A stretch of 64,000 nucleotides of DNA from contig NZ_JANZXB010000005.1 in NCBI RefSeq assembly GCF_025371035.1, positions 228,451 through 292,450 of the forward strand, written 5' to 3'. The stretch is from Sphingomonas sp. LC-1. GTDB taxonomy: Bacteria; Pseudomonadota; Alphaproteobacteria; Sphingomonadales; Sphingomonadaceae. The notes beneath the pieces were generated by a model, which was given only the letters and a program-made list of their open reading frames with translations, ran no database searches and had not been told where the DNA came from. A program made the translations under genes and the position numbers. This document shows positions 27,215 through 36,394 of the stretch, one piece after another (position 1 is the stretch's first letter; each line of letters starts with the position of its first letter).

Positions 27215-27731
27215 CCAGCTTCCGAGCCAGCGTCCGCCGGTGCATCCCGAGCCGCCGCGCGGTTTCGGAGATGTTGAAGTTGGTTTCGGCCAGCGTCTCG
27301 TTGATCCGCTCCCATTCAAGGGTCTTGATCGAGCTCGGGCGGTCGGTGATCGCCGTGGTCGTATCGCCTGCCGCCTTGTGAAAGGCCGCCTCGATGTCGT
27401 CGGTATTGGAGGGTTTGGCGAGATAGTGGCATGCCCCCAGCTTGATCGCCTCGACAGCGGTCGCGATACTCGCAAAGCCGGTCAGGACCACGATCAGCAT
27501 TTCCGGATCATGCGCGTGCAATGTCTGCACGCAGGCGAGACCGGACGCCTGTCCGAGCTTCAGATCGACCACGGCATAACGCGGTGTCGTCTCCGACAGG
27601 ATGGCGACCAGCGCATCCGGGCTCTGCGCGACCCAGACACGATAGCCGCGCCGCTCGAAAGACCGCTGCAGCGTGCGTGCAAAGGTCTCGTCATCCTCGA
27701 CGATCACGAGCGATCGTTCTTCGTCCATCAT
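27195..27731 (-). CDS. actR: Redox response regulator, ActR/PrrA/RegA family
   Basis: The 178-residue protein has a receiver domain with phosphoacceptor Asp in VVDLKLG (D56), the TGFAS segment and Lys in LAKPSNTDD. A Fis-type helix-turn-helix follows (about 140-175, ISETARRLGMHRRTLARKLEKR), nearly identical to the RegA/PrrA DNA-binding end. Orthologues control respiration, photosynthesis and nitrogen and carbon fixation in response to redox state. Its ATG overlaps the stop of the sensor kinase gene. Last gene of the cyo operon. Confidence 0.92.
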   Translation of the reverse strand: MMDEERSLVIVEDDETFARTLQRSFERRGYRVWVAQSPDALVAILSETTPRYAVVDLKLGQASGLACVQTLHAHDPEMLIVVLTGFASIATAVEAIKLGACHYLAKPSNTDDIEAAFHKAAGDTTTAITDRPSSIKTLEWERINETLAETNFNISETARRLGMHRRTLARKLEKRHVP

Positions 27732-29041
27732 GCCTCCCGATCCGATAAGCCGATCATGCTCAGAGGTAGTGTCAGCGTGACGACCGCGCCACCCTCCGGG
27801 CGATTGCCGGCTTCCACCCGCCCACCCAGCTTGCGAACGACGCTCGACACCAGGAACAGGCCGACACCATGCCCCTCACCCTTGGTCGATTGCTGGGGGC
27901 GTCCGACCTGCGATAGCGTCGTGGAGGTGAAGCCCGGCCCGCGATCGGTGACCCGCACGGCCACCGCGCCGCCTTCGCGCGCAACGGTCAGCCCGACCCA
28001 GCGCGGTGATGCCTCCGCCGCATTGTCGAGGACGTTCCAGACCGCCTGTTTGATCGCCGGGTCGGAGACGATCGTGGCATCGTCGTCGGTCCGCTGATAA
28101 TCCAGCACGACCTGAGCATGGCTTTGCCGCCATTCGCCGACGATCGCGTCGATGAACCGCCCGACCTCCGACAGTTCCGCGGCCTCGCCGCGCGGTTCCC
28201 CGGCCGATTGCAGGATGCGGGTCACGATCGCCTTGCAGCGCTGCACCTCCGCCTGCATCTCCGCAATCTCTCCCATGAGTTCGCTATCGTCGCGAAGCTT
28301 GGGCACTCGCCGCCAGTCGCTGAGGATCACCGACAGGCTGGCAAGCGGGGTGCCGAGCTCATGCGCCGCGCCCGACGCGAGCAAGCCCATGCGTACGATA
28401 TGCTCCTCCTCCGACGCCTGTTCGCGTAGGTCGGCAAGGCGCGCCGCGCTCTGGCGCAAATTGTGGCTGATCCGGGTGACGAACAGGATCAGCAGCCCGG
28501 CCACCAACGCAAAGCCCAGCCAATTGCCCAGCGTGTGAAGCCCCGCAATATCCCCAAACAGCCATGGCGGGAATGCCAGTGGCCGATGATGGAGCGACAA
28601 TAGCCCGAAGCAGACACCGGTTATCCCCGCCAGCGCCCAGGCGGACCATGTCTCCAGCAGGACGGCACCGAGTACCACCTGGATCAGATAGAGCGAAATG
28701 AACGGGTTGGTCGCCCCGCCCGCGAGGAAGAGCTGCAACGTCAGCGTGCCCACATCGAACATCAGCGCGAACAGCAATTCGGTATTGGTGATGCGGTGGA
28801 AGCGAAGGCGAAAATGACTGAGCAGGTTGATCGCCACCGCCATGGCCAGCACGCCCATCATCGCCGCGACCGGAAGCTGAACCCCCATGACCCGATTGAC
28901 GATCAGGATCGTCACCAACTGTCCCACCACCGCCATCCAGCGCAGGTGGATCAATTGCCGCATATTGGCCGTCCCGGCGGTCACGTCCGGTTCTCGCGGG
29001 CGGACCGTGAAGGGCAGGAACGGCGGAACGCCGGGTGTCAC
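27728..29041 (-). CDS. actS: Redox-sensing histidine kinase, ActS/PrrB/RegB family
   Basis: The 437-residue kinase has about six N-terminal membrane helices. Between helices 3 and 4 is the quinone-binding 'redox box' (here GGATNPF, residues 108-114). The H-box is AAHELGTPLAS (H227). A Cys (C269, in VQRCKAIV) 42 residues later matches the redox-active Cys position of RegB. The ATPase domain ends with GHGVGLFLVSSV. GTG at 29041 is chosen because it overlaps the SURF1 stop (GTGA); an in-frame TTG lies a little upstream. It probably reads quinone pool state and phosphorylates ActR. Confidence 0.92.
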   Translation of the reverse strand: MTPGVPPFLPFTVRPREPDVTAGTANMRQLIHLRWMAVVGQLVTILIVNRVMGVQLPVAAMMGVLAMAVAINLLSHFRLRFHRITNTELLFALMFDVGTLTLQLFLAGGATNPFISLYLIQVVLGAVLLETWSAWALAGITGVCFGLLSLHHRPLAFPPWLFGDIAGLHTLGNWLGFALVAGLLILFVTRISHNLRQSAARLADLREQASEEEHIVRMGLLASGAAHELGTPLASLSVILSDWRRVPKLRDDSELMGEIAEMQAEVQRCKAIVTRILQSAGEPRGEAAELSEVGRFIDAIVGEWRQSHAQVVLDYQRTDDDATIVSDPAIKQAVWNVLDNAAEASPRWVGLTVAREGGAVAVRVTDRGPGFTSTTLSQVGRPQQSTKGEGHGVGLFLVSSVVRKLGGRVEAGNRPEGGAVVTLTLPLSMIGLSDREA

Positions 29042-29748
29042 TCCCGTCCTCGCCGCCAAAGGATGACCAGACCGACACCGGTCAGGATGGCCAGCGCAAA
29101 CCAGGTCAGCGCGTAGGACAGATGGCTGTTGCGAAAGGCGACGACCGTAAGCCCGCCGACCGGATACCCGCCGGGATTGGCCATCGCATCGGCATCAATG
29201 AAGTAGGGCGCGACCCGACCCAAATCCTTGGCCGCCGCGATGGCCGGAACATCCCGCGAATACCAGCGATCGGCAGCCGGATCATTCGAGCGGAGGAATG
29301 CGCCCTTGGGCTCACTCATCCGGATCAACCCTGTGACGCGAACCGTTCCGCCGGGCCGGTCATGCGCCTTGCGGCGCTCAGCTGGCACGAAACCGCGATT
29401 GACGAGGATGGTGAAGCGCGGGGTCACCAGCGGCGTCAGGACCCAGTAACCTGGGCCCCGCTCGGTCACTGCCTGAACGAAGCTTTCCCGATCGTTGCGA
29501 AAGACGCCTGTTGCGGTCACCCGTCGATAAACGTCTTCAGGATCAGCGAAAGGGGGCGCTATGACGGCGGGTGCGTGGAGCCGTGCATCGACCTTGGCGA
29601 TCAGGTCCAGCTTCCATAGCCGGCGCTGCAACTGCCATACGCCGAGAGAAACAAACGCCGCGATCAGCGCGACACCGATCGCGGTCAGGATCGCCAACAC
29701 CAGCGGCGAGCGGCCGCGCCGCTCACCACTCGTGCCGGCCTCCGTCAT
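29038..29748 (-). CDS. SURF1-family oxidase assembly protein
   Basis: SURF1 (Shy1) helps insert heme A into heme-copper oxidases. The 236-residue protein has two membrane helices (about residues 16-38 and 212-230). The conserved GVWQLQRRLWKLDLI follows the first, and a periplasmic domain with RGPGYWVLTPL and VNRGFVP lies between them. It begins one base inside the cyoD stop and overlaps the kinase start, so it sits between oxidase and sensor in one transcript. Its presence beside a quinol oxidase rather than a cytochrome c oxidase is notable. Confidence 0.9.
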   Translation of the reverse strand: MTEAGTSGERRGRSPLVLAILTAIGVALIAAFVSLGVWQLQRRLWKLDLIAKVDARLHAPAVIAPPFADPEDVYRRVTATGVFRNDRESFVQAVTERGPGYWVLTPLVTPRFTILVNRGFVPAERRKAHDRPGGTVRVTGLIRMSEPKGAFLRSNDPAADRWYSRDVPAIAAAKDLGRVAPYFIDADAMANPGGYPVGGLTVVAFRNSHLSYALTWFALAILTGVGLVILWRRGRE

Positions 29749-30155
29749 TACATGCCACCGCCCATCTGGGCGGCCATGTCCGGCATCATGTTGCTGTTCA
29801 TGTGATACATGACCCAGATCGACCCGCTCAGCGTGATGACGACCAGCACGGCGGTAAACACCAGCGCCATCATCGTCCAGCCACCCTCCGACTTGGTGTT
29901 CATGTGGAGGAAGTAGATCATGTGGACGACGATCTGGACGAAGGCCAGACCCATGATGACGAGCGCGGTCGTCTGGGTATCGCCCAGCGCGCCGGTCATG
30001 ACCGCCCAGAACGGGATGGCCGTCAGGATCACCGACAGCACGAACCCGATCATATAGCCCTTCATCGAGCCGTGACCATGCGTGTCGCCATGTGCGTGGA
30101 GGTCATGGTCCAGATTGGCGTGATCGCCATGACCATGGGGAGGATGAGCGCTCAA
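29748..30155 (-). CDS. cyoD: Cytochrome bo3 ubiquinol oxidase subunit IV
   Basis: The 135-residue protein has a His-rich N-terminus ([21 protein letters not shown]) and three membrane helices, with MIYFLHMN at the end of the second. This matches CyoD, a small subunit needed for stability of the oxidase. The start is taken as TTG at 30155, which overlaps the cyoC stop (TTGA); the frame upstream is open but runs antiparallel through no known domain. A later Met (MKGYMIG) is a fallback start. Confidence 0.85.
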   Translation of the reverse strand: MSAHPPHGHGDHANLDHDLHAHGDTHGHGSMKGYMIGFVLSVILTAIPFWAVMTGALGDTQTTALVIMGLAFVQIVVHMIYFLHMNTKSEGGWTMMALVFTAVLVVITLSGSIWVMYHMNSNMMPDMAAQMGGGM

Positions 30156-30790
30156 CGGAGAACTCCCAGCAGATAGACAAAGGTGAAGACGCCGATCCAG
30201 ACAACGTCCAGGAAGTGCCAGAACATCGACAGGCACATCAGGCGCCGCTTGTTCGCCTCGATCAGGCCGAAGCGGCCGACCTGGACCATCAGCGTGACCA
30301 GCCAGATCGAACCGAAGGTGACGTGCAGACCGTGCGTGCCGACCAGCGTGAAGAAGGACGACAGGAAGGCCGAACGCTGCGGACCCGCGCCCTCATGGAT
30401 GAGGTTGGCGAATTCGTAGAGCTCGATCGACAAGAAGGCGAGACCGAACAGGCCGGTGATGCCCAGCCAGATCAGGGTGTTCGACTTCTGGTTCTTCTCC
30501 ATCGCGATCATGGCGAAGCCATAGGTGATCGACGACAGCAGCAGCATCGAGGTGTTGAGCGCAACCAGCGGGAGCTCAAAAATCTCCCGCGGGGTCGGCC
30601 CGCCCGCATAGCTGGTGCCCAACACGCCATAGGTGGCGAACAGGATGGCGAAGATGAGGCAGTCGCTCATCAGGTACATCCAGAAGCCGATGGCGGTCGA
30701 GCCACCGGATTCGTGATGATGAACCTCGTCCTCGACCAGATAATAGGTCGGGTTCTTTGCCGGATCGGCGCTCAGAACGTCGGTCGACAT
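30152..30790 (-). CDS. cyoC: Cytochrome bo3 ubiquinol oxidase subunit III
   Basis: CyoC is the five-helix subunit III of quinol oxidases. The 212-residue protein has a polar N-terminus, [20 protein letters not shown], a central [23 protein letters not shown]-type segment with conserved Glu and His, and a C-terminal [15 protein letters not shown]. It starts 3 bases after cyoB and its stop overlaps cyoD. Normal length. Confidence 0.95.
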   Translation of the reverse strand: MSTDVLSADPAKNPTYYLVEDEVHHHESGGSTAIGFWMYLMSDCLIFAILFATYGVLGTSYAGGPTPREIFELPLVALNTSMLLLSSITYGFAMIAMEKNQKSNTLIWLGITGLFGLAFLSIELYEFANLIHEGAGPQRSAFLSSFFTLVGTHGLHVTFGSIWLVTLMVQVGRFGLIEANKRRLMCLSMFWHFLDVVWIGVFTFVYLLGVLR

Positions 30791-30793
30791 GGA

Positions 30794-32788
30794 TCAGGCC
30801 CCCTGACCGAGCAGGCGGCGCCGCTCGTTTTCCGTTGCCACGACTTCATCGACGGGGATGTAGTAATCGCGGTCATAGTTGAACGTGTGCCAGATGGCGA
30901 CGACGACGACACCGATCAGGCCGAGAGCGGCGAGCCACCACATGTACCAGATCATGCCGAAACCGGCGGCGGTCGACAGGCCGGCGATGATGACGCCGGT
31001 GCCCGTGTTCTTGGGCATGTGGATCGCCCGGTAGCCTTCGATCGGTGCCTGCGCCTTCTTGTCCTTCATGTCGTACCAGGCATCCAGCTCATGGATGACG
31101 GGCGTGAACGCGAAGTTGTAATCCGGCGGCGGCGACGAGGTCGCCCACTCCAGCGTACGGCCGTCCCAGGGATCGCCCGTCACGTCGCGCAGTTCTTCCT
31201 TCTTCCAGATCGACACGCCGATCTGAACCAGGAAGGCCCCGATGCCGCCCGCGATCATCAGCGCACCCAGCAGCGCGACGACGAAGTAAATCTGCAGCGA
31301 CGGATCGTCGAAGTGATGGAGGCGACGCGTCACACCCATCAGACCCATGATGTAGAGCGGCGTGAAGGCGACCCAGAAGCCGATGACCCACAGCCAGAAC
31401 GACACCTTGCCCCAGAACTGGTTGAGCTTGAACCCGAAGGCCTTGGGCCACCAGTAGTTGATCGCGGCAAAGGCGCCGAACAGCACGCCGCCGATGATCA
31501 CGTTATGGAAGTGCGCGATCAGGAACAGCGAATTATGCAGCACGAAGTCGGCGGGCGGAACGGCCAGCAGAACGCCGGTCATGCCACCGATGGTAAAGGT
31601 CAGCATGAACGCGATGGTCCACATCATCGGCAGCTCGAACCGGATGCGCCCCTTGTACATGGTGAACAGCCAGTTGAAGATCTTCGCCCCCGTCGGGATC
31701 GAGATCACCATAGTGGTGATGCCGAAGAACGAGTTGACGCTCGCGCCCGAACCCATGGTGAAGAAGTGGTGCAGCCACACTAGGTACGACAGGATCGTGA
31801 TGACGATCGTGGCGTAGACCATCGACGTATAGCCGAACAGACGCTTGCCCGAGAAGGTCGAGGTGACTTCCGAGAACACGCCGAACAGCGGCAGGATCAG
31901 GATGTAAACCTCGGGGTGGCCCCAGATCCAGATCAGGTTCACGTACATCATCGGGTTGCCGCCGAGATTGTTCGTGAAGAAGTTGGTGCCGACATAGCGG
32001 TCGAGCGACAGCAGCACGAGCGTGGCGGTCAGCACGGGGAAGCTCGCGACGATCAGGACGTTCGCGCACAGCGAGGTCCAGCAGAACACCGGCAGCTTCA
32101 TCATGGTCATGCCCGGCGCGCGCATCTTGATGATGGTCGCGATCAGGTTGATGCCCGACAGAGTCGTACCGACACCGGCCACCTGGAGTGCCCAGATATA
32201 ATAATCGACGCCGACATCGGGACTGAAGTCCAGTTCCGACAGCGGTGGGAAGGCCAGCCAGCCGGTCCGCGCGAACTCGCCGATGAACAGCGACGCCATG
32301 ACCAGCACAACGCCGCCCGCGGTCATCCAGAAGCTCAGATTGTTGAGATACGGGAAGGACACGTCGCGCGCACCGATCTGGAGCGGCACCACATAGTTCA
32401 TCAGGCCGGTGATGATCGGCATCGCCACGAAGAAGATCATGATGACGCCGTGGGCGGTGAACACCTGATCATAGTGGTGCGAGTTCAAGAAGCCCTGATT
32501 GTCACCGAAGGCGATCGCCTGCTGCCCGCGCATCATCAGCGCGTCGGCAAAGCCGCGCAGCAGCATCACGATGCCCAGGATCATGTACATGATCCCGATG
32601 CGCTTGTGATCGACGGTGGTGAACCACTCCTTCCAGAGATAGCCCCACAGCTTGAACTTGGTGATGAGCGCCAACACCGCGATACCGCCGACTGCGACAC
32701 CCAGGAAGGTGCCGACGACGATGGGCTCGTGGATCGGTAGCGACTCGATCGATAGCCGTCCGAAGATGGTCTTTATGATGTTGTCCAT
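30794..32788 (-). CDS. cyoB: Cytochrome bo3 ubiquinol oxidase subunit I
   Basis: CyoB is the catalytic subunit, reducing O2 to water and pumping protons. The 664-residue protein has the low-spin heme His in [10 protein letters not shown], the CuB His and cross-linked Tyr in WGHPEVYI, the paired CuB His in WLHHFFTMG, the D-channel and K-channel region and the two heme ligands in [11 protein letters not shown]. Length and the extra C-terminal segment fit the quinol oxidase subgroup rather than CtaD. It follows cyoA by 11 bases. Confidence 0.97.
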   Translation of the reverse strand: MDNIIKTIFGRLSIESLPIHEPIVVGTFLGVAVGGIAVLALITKFKLWGYLWKEWFTTVDHKRIGIMYMILGIVMLLRGFADALMMRGQQAIAFGDNQGFLNSHHYDQVFTAHGVIMIFFVAMPIITGLMNYVVPLQIGARDVSFPYLNNLSFWMTAGGVVLVMASLFIGEFARTGWLAFPPLSELDFSPDVGVDYYIWALQVAGVGTTLSGINLIATIIKMRAPGMTMMKLPVFCWTSLCANVLIVASFPVLTATLVLLSLDRYVGTNFFTNNLGGNPMMYVNLIWIWGHPEVYILILPLFGVFSEVTSTFSGKRLFGYTSMVYATIVITILSYLVWLHHFFTMGSGASVNSFFGITTMVISIPTGAKIFNWLFTMYKGRIRFELPMMWTIAFMLTFTIGGMTGVLLAVPPADFVLHNSLFLIAHFHNVIIGGVLFGAFAAINYWWPKAFGFKLNQFWGKVSFWLWVIGFWVAFTPLYIMGLMGVTRRLHHFDDPSLQIYFVVALLGALMIAGGIGAFLVQIGVSIWKKEELRDVTGDPWDGRTLEWATSSPPPDYNFAFTPVIHELDAWYDMKDKKAQAPIEGYRAIHMPKNTGTGVIIAGLSTAAGFGMIWYMWWLAALGLIGVVVVAIWHTFNYDRDYYIPVDEVVATENERRRLLGQGA

Positions 32789-32799
32789 GATGGCGTGCC

Positions 32800-33996
32800 T
32801 CAGCCGCGACCCGCGCCGGCATGGCCGGGGGTCTGCGGGATGGAAAGGAAGGACATGCGGCGATTCTTCATCTCGCCCGGTTCCTGCACGCCGTTCGAGG
32901 GCACAGGCTCCTTGCTCTGATGCGGCGAGGTCTGGATTTCCTCGGGCGACTTTTCGAGCGCGCCCTTGGTCCGCTCACCGTGCATCGGCCCGGTGTTGTT
33001 GACCGGCGGATTACCCTCGCCGACCTTCATCTTGTGGGGATCGCCGCCACCGGTCATCCGATCGTGCATCATCACGTCCGACATGCACGGCGTGTTGTCC
33101 GCGACGCAGCGATTGACCACGCGGTCGAACAATCCGCCCTGCACGCCGTTGAAGTACATGGCGGGCACATATTCGCTCGGCTTTTCGATGGTCAGGAAGG
33201 ACGCGCGGGTCAACTGCCCCTGCCCCTTCTGCTGCCCTGCCTGCGAAGACCGGACCTTGTCGACCCACTGGTCGAAGCCGCTCGACTGCAATGCGTAGAC
33301 CGGGAAGTGCATGCCGGAGAAGCCCGCGCCGCTATAGTGCGACGACAGGCCCTTGAACGTGCCCTCGCGGTTCAGGACCGCATGAAGCTTCGTCTCCATG
33401 CCGGGCATGGTATAGATCATGCCCGCCATCGCCGGGATGTAGAAGGCGTTCATGACCGAGGTTCCGGTCAGGCGGAACTCGACCGGGCGATCGACCGGCA
33501 GCGCCAGTTCGTTGACCGTCGCGATACCCTGCTCCGGATAGATGAACAGCCATTTCCAGTCGAGCGCGACGACTTGGACCTCCAGCGGCTTGACGCCCGC
33601 AGCGATCGCCTGGCCCGGCGCGGTCCGCTCGATCGGGCGATAGGGATCGAGCAGATGGGTGCTCGTCCACGTCACTGCGCCCAGGCAGATGATGATCAGC
33701 AGCGGGGCCGACCAGATCACCAGTTCGAGCATCGTCGAATGGTCGAATTCGGGATCATATTCGGCTTGCGTGTTGCTCTTGCGATAGCGCCAGGCGAACA
33801 GCACCGTGAGCGCCATCACCGGAATGATGATGAGCAGCATCAGGGCAGTTGCGATCAGCACCAGATCGCGTTGCTGCACGGCGACGTCACCGGCAGGGTT
33901 GAGCACGACCGCGTCGCATCCCCCCAGCATGGCCAGGAGGGGCAAGGCGGCCCAGCGAAGAGGGCGCAGGCGCGCAAGGCTCGACGAATGAGACAT
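32800..33996 (-). CDS. cyoA: Cytochrome bo3 ubiquinol oxidase subunit II, with long C-terminus
   Basis: The 398-residue lipoprotein precursor has a lipobox ending at C27 (LLAMLGGC), two membrane helices and a cupredoxin-like periplasmic domain. That domain lacks the CuA Cys and His ligands, as expected for quinol oxidases. Beyond the cupredoxin and COX-ARM regions the protein extends about 80 polar residues more than E. coli CyoA (315), rich in Gly, Glu, Lys and Pro. The ATG at 33996 starts the signal sequence; upstream open frame is ignored. The ribosome site is weak. First gene of the operon, with a 19-bp palindrome upstream. Confidence 0.93.
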   Translation of the reverse strand: MSHSSSLARLRPLRWAALPLLAMLGGCDAVVLNPAGDVAVQQRDLVLIATALMLLIIIPVMALTVLFAWRYRKSNTQAEYDPEFDHSTMLELVIWSAPLLIIICLGAVTWTSTHLLDPYRPIERTAPGQAIAAGVKPLEVQVVALDWKWLFIYPEQGIATVNELALPVDRPVEFRLTGTSVMNAFYIPAMAGMIYTMPGMETKLHAVLNREGTFKGLSSHYSGAGFSGMHFPVYALQSSGFDQWVDKVRSSQAGQQKGQGQLTRASFLTIEKPSEYVPAMYFNGVQGGLFDRVVNRCVADNTPCMSDVMMHDRMTGGGDPHKMKVGEGNPPVNNTGPMHGERTKGALEKSPEEIQTSPHQSKEPVPSNGVQEPGEMKNRRMSFLSIPQTPGHAGAGRG

Positions 33997-34034
33997 ATGG
34001 GAAGGGCCGCTACGCCTTTGCTGCACCTGCGCAC

Positions 34035-34053
34035 ATTGGACAGTTTGTCCAAT
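34035..34053. promoter_or_regulatory. Perfect 19-bp palindromic operator candidate upstream of cyoA
   Basis: ATTGGACA-GTT-TGTCCAAT is an exact 8-bp inverted repeat with a 3-base centre. It lies 38 bases before the cyoA start and 114 bases before the divergent MFS gene, in a position typical of a dimeric repressor site. I do not recognise the regulator. Confidence 0.55.
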
Positions 34054-34167
34054 CCCCCCGGACGATCGAAAGGCGCATAGGCGCAGCAGAATGGCGGTCA
34101 TGCGCGGTCTTTTTGCACCGCAACCGACCTGCCTCAATAACTTGGAAGAAGTCAGGACTGGCAGCCG

Positions 34168-35502
34168 ATGAGCGCAGAGTTAACCGCATCGACCTCGACG
34201 CCCCTTGAGCGGGACGCGCGGCTGGTCAATGCCCGCGATCCGCACCATGTCGCACCGGGCGACATCGCCATCGGCGTCATCATCGGGCGTACGTCGGAGT
34301 TCTTCGACTTCTTCGTCTACGCCATCGCCTCGGTGCTGGTTTTCCCGTCGCTCATCTTCCCCTATGTCGATGCGCTGACCGGCACGCTCTATTCGTTCGC
34401 CCTGTTCTCGCTGGCGTTCATCGCGCGCCCGATCGGCACCTTCATCTTCATGGCGGTCGATCGTAATCTGGGACGCGGGGTCAAGCTGACCATCGCGCTG
34501 TTCCTGCTGGGCGGATCGACCATGGCGATCGCCTTCCTGCCCGGCTATGCGCAGATCGGCACGTCGGCCGCCGTCCTGCTCGGTATCTTTCGGATCATGC
34601 AGGGGCTGGCGCTGGGCGGCGCCTGGGACGGCCTGCCGTCGCTCCTGTCGTTGAACGCGCCGGAGCGCCGTCGCGGCTGGTACGCGATGATCCCGCAGCT
34701 GGGCGCCCCCCTCGGCCTGCTGGTCGCCAACGGGCTGTTCGCATTCTTCCTGACGACGCTGAGCACCGCAGACTTCCTGGATTGGGGCTGGCGCTATCCG
34801 TTCTTCGTCGCCTTCGCGATCAACGTCGTGGCGCTGTTCGCCCGCCTGCGGATCGTGGCGACGCCGGAATTCCAGCGCCTGTTCGAGACCCGCGAGCTTC
34901 AGCCCGCGCCGGTCGGCGAGACGCTGAGCACCGAGGGTCGCACCGTCATCCTCGGCGCGTTCGCGCCGCTCGCCAGCTTCGCGATGTTCCACATCGTGAC
35001 GGTGTTCCCGCTGTCCTGGGTCGTGCTGTTCAACCGCGAAAAGCCGCAAGACTTCATGATGATCGAGATCATCGGCAGCATCGTCGGTGTGTTCGCGATC
35101 CTCGCCTCGGGCAAGATCGCCGACCGTGTCGGGCGTCGCACCCTGCTGGGCTTCTCGGCCGCCGCGATCGCTGCCTATGCGGGCTTCGCGCCGCAGCTTC
35201 TGGATCAGGGCGGCATCGGCGAGACGATCTATATCGTGCTCGGCTTCCTGCTTCTTGGTCTGGGCTTCGGTCAGTCGTCGGGCGTCATCAACTCGGGCTT
35301 CTCGCCGTTGCGTCGCTATACCGGTGCCGCGATCACTTCGGACCTGGCATGGCTGCTGGGTGCCGGCTTCGCCCCACTGGCCGCGCTGCTGCTGTCGAGC
35401 AATTTCGGTTTGCTGTCGGTCGGCGTCTATCTGCTGTCGGGGGCCGTCGGCACGTTGGCCGCGCTGGGTATCAACAAGGAACTGGCCAAGCGCGCTTCCT
35501 GA
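34168..35502 (+). CDS. MFS transporter, MHS-type
   Basis: The 444-residue protein has about 12 membrane helices. A polar N-terminal tail leads into GRTSEFFDFFVYAIASVLVFPSLIFP, the MHS-type first helix. Unlike the transporter at 11901, the helix 2-3 loop reads MAVDRNLGRGVKL, a divergent form of the usual GxxxDRxGR motif. A second copy (GKIADRVGRRTLLG) is standard. The substrate is unknown. It diverges from cyoA and may share the operator region. A classical terminator follows at 35531. Confidence 0.85.
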   Translation: MSAELTASTSTPLERDARLVNARDPHHVAPGDIAIGVIIGRTSEFFDFFVYAIASVLVFPSLIFPYVDALTGTLYSFALFSLAFIARPIGTFIFMAVDRNLGRGVKLTIALFLLGGSTMAIAFLPGYAQIGTSAAVLLGIFRIMQGLALGGAWDGLPSLLSLNAPERRRGWYAMIPQLGAPLGLLVANGLFAFFLTTLSTADFLDWGWRYPFFVAFAINVVALFARLRIVATPEFQRLFETRELQPAPVGETLSTEGRTVILGAFAPLASFAMFHIVTVFPLSWVVLFNREKPQDFMMIEIIGSIVGVFAILASGKIADRVGRRTLLGFSAAAIAAYAGFAPQLLDQGGIGETIYIVLGFLLLGLGFGQSSGVINSGFSPLRRYTGAAITSDLAWLLGAGFAPLAALLLSSNFGLLSVGVYLLSGAVGTLAALGINKELAKRAS

Positions 35503-35530
35503 TCGGGCGCCTCTAGCACGCTTTCCAAAG

Positions 35531-35564
35531 AAACGGCCGGTGGAGCGATCCACTGGCCGTTTTG
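35531..35564 (+). terminator. Terminator after the MHS transporter
   Basis: AAACGGCC and GGCCGTTT plus GTGGA and TCCAC form a long stem with one G-T position and a GCGA loop, followed by TTTTGCTTT. This is a textbook intrinsic terminator. Confidence 0.85.
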
Positions 35565-35625
35565 CTTTGTGCGTTTCGCTTCCTACATTCCCGACGAATG
35601 GGACTGGGCTGGGAGTAGAGCCGAT

Positions 35626-36057
35626 ATGAGGATAAGCAACTGGCGCATCGCCTTGCTCGCTGTGGCGACCACCGGTGTGGCGATGATCTCGGGCGTGGCG
35701 GATGCGCGTGTCCCGGCCGGTATCTGGGCCAACCCTTCGAAGACTGTACAGGTTCGCTTCGCGCCATGCGGGCGTGGTCGGGACGCGCAGCTGATGTGCG
35801 GAACGGTCGTCTGGGCCAGCGAGCAGGCCAAGGCCGACGCCGCGCGTGGCGGCACCGACCGGCTGGTCGGTACACAGCTATTCGCCGACTTCGAGGAGGA
35901 GGAACCGGGTCGTTGGGCCGGGACCGTCTTCATCCCCGATATCGGGCGCGAGGTCGAGGGTACCATCACCCAGATCGACGCCAGGACACTGGTCGGCGAG
36001 GGTTGCCTTTTCGGCCGGCTGGGATGCCGCGAGCAACGTTGGCAGCGCGTCAAATGA
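35626..36057 (+). CDS. Secreted DUF2147-like protein
   Basis: The 143-residue precursor has a signal peptide (about residues 1-27, ending GVADA). A small beta domain follows, beginning GIWANPSKTVQVRFAPCG and LMCGTVVW, which is the DUF2147 pattern. Four Cys are present: one each in APCG and MCGT, and two in GCLFGRLGC. They could form two disulfides in the periplasm. The family is of unknown function. The ATG at 35626 gives the signal peptide; earlier starts only add non-leader residues. Confidence 0.78.
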   Translation: MRISNWRIALLAVATTGVAMISGVADARVPAGIWANPSKTVQVRFAPCGRGRDAQLMCGTVVWASEQAKADAARGGTDRLVGTQLFADFEEEEPGRWAGTVFIPDIGREVEGTITQIDARTLVGEGCLFGRLGCREQRWQRVK

Positions 36058-36067
36058 TGAAGGCGAT

Positions 36068-36092
36068 GGAACCGGAGCCCGTCTGCCGCGTC
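36068..36092 (+). promoter_or_regulatory. Weak sigma-EcfG-like promoter
   Basis: GGAAC, a 16-base spacer and CGTC match GGAAC-N16/17-CGTT apart from the last base. It lies 29 bases before the 90-residue acidic protein gene. Low certainty. Confidence 0.22.
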
Positions 36093-36121
36093 CCGGACCC
36101 AGGCAATAGGGAAGGAACACC

Positions 36122-36394
36122 ATGGCTGACGATGCGCTAACGGTCATCAAGGATACGGTCGAGGACAATGTCTCCGAACGGCAGGTCGAATTCGTCGGAG
36201 AGGTGGAGGGCGAGGAATACCAGTTCGCCGTGCAATATGATTTGCTCGAAGCACTGAGCGGCGACGTCCCGGATGGCGATGCCGTTGAACTGTTTGAACG
36301 CTATTCCGATGACATATTGGAGGCAGCCCTGACGGCGCTCGGTCGGAATATGGAGCAAACGTTGATTGTCGTCAGCGAGAACGATCTCGACTGA
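36122..36394 (+). CDS. Small acidic conserved hypothetical protein, possibly DUF1488-like
   Basis: The 90-residue product is strongly acidic. It contains VEFVGEVEGEEYQFAVQYDLLEAL, a central FERYSDDILEAALTAL helix and a VVSENDL end. The order of strand, helix and closing strand resembles DUF1488 proteins, whose function is unknown, but the match is by eye only. An AAGGA ribosome site stands well placed before the ATG. No membrane segment or Cys is present. The gene stands alone between the DUF2147-like gene and a 530-base gap. Confidence 0.65.
   Translation: MADDALTVIKDTVEDNVSERQVEFVGEVEGEEYQFAVQYDLLEALSGDVPDGDAVELFERYSDDILEAALTALGRNMEQTLIVVSENDLD

Noticed and set aside
30092-31783. 563-codon plus-strand frame through cyoC and cyoB
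   Set aside because: Composition is His/Asp/Arg/Gln-rich without fold signatures, mirroring membrane-helix codons of the oxidase on the other strand.
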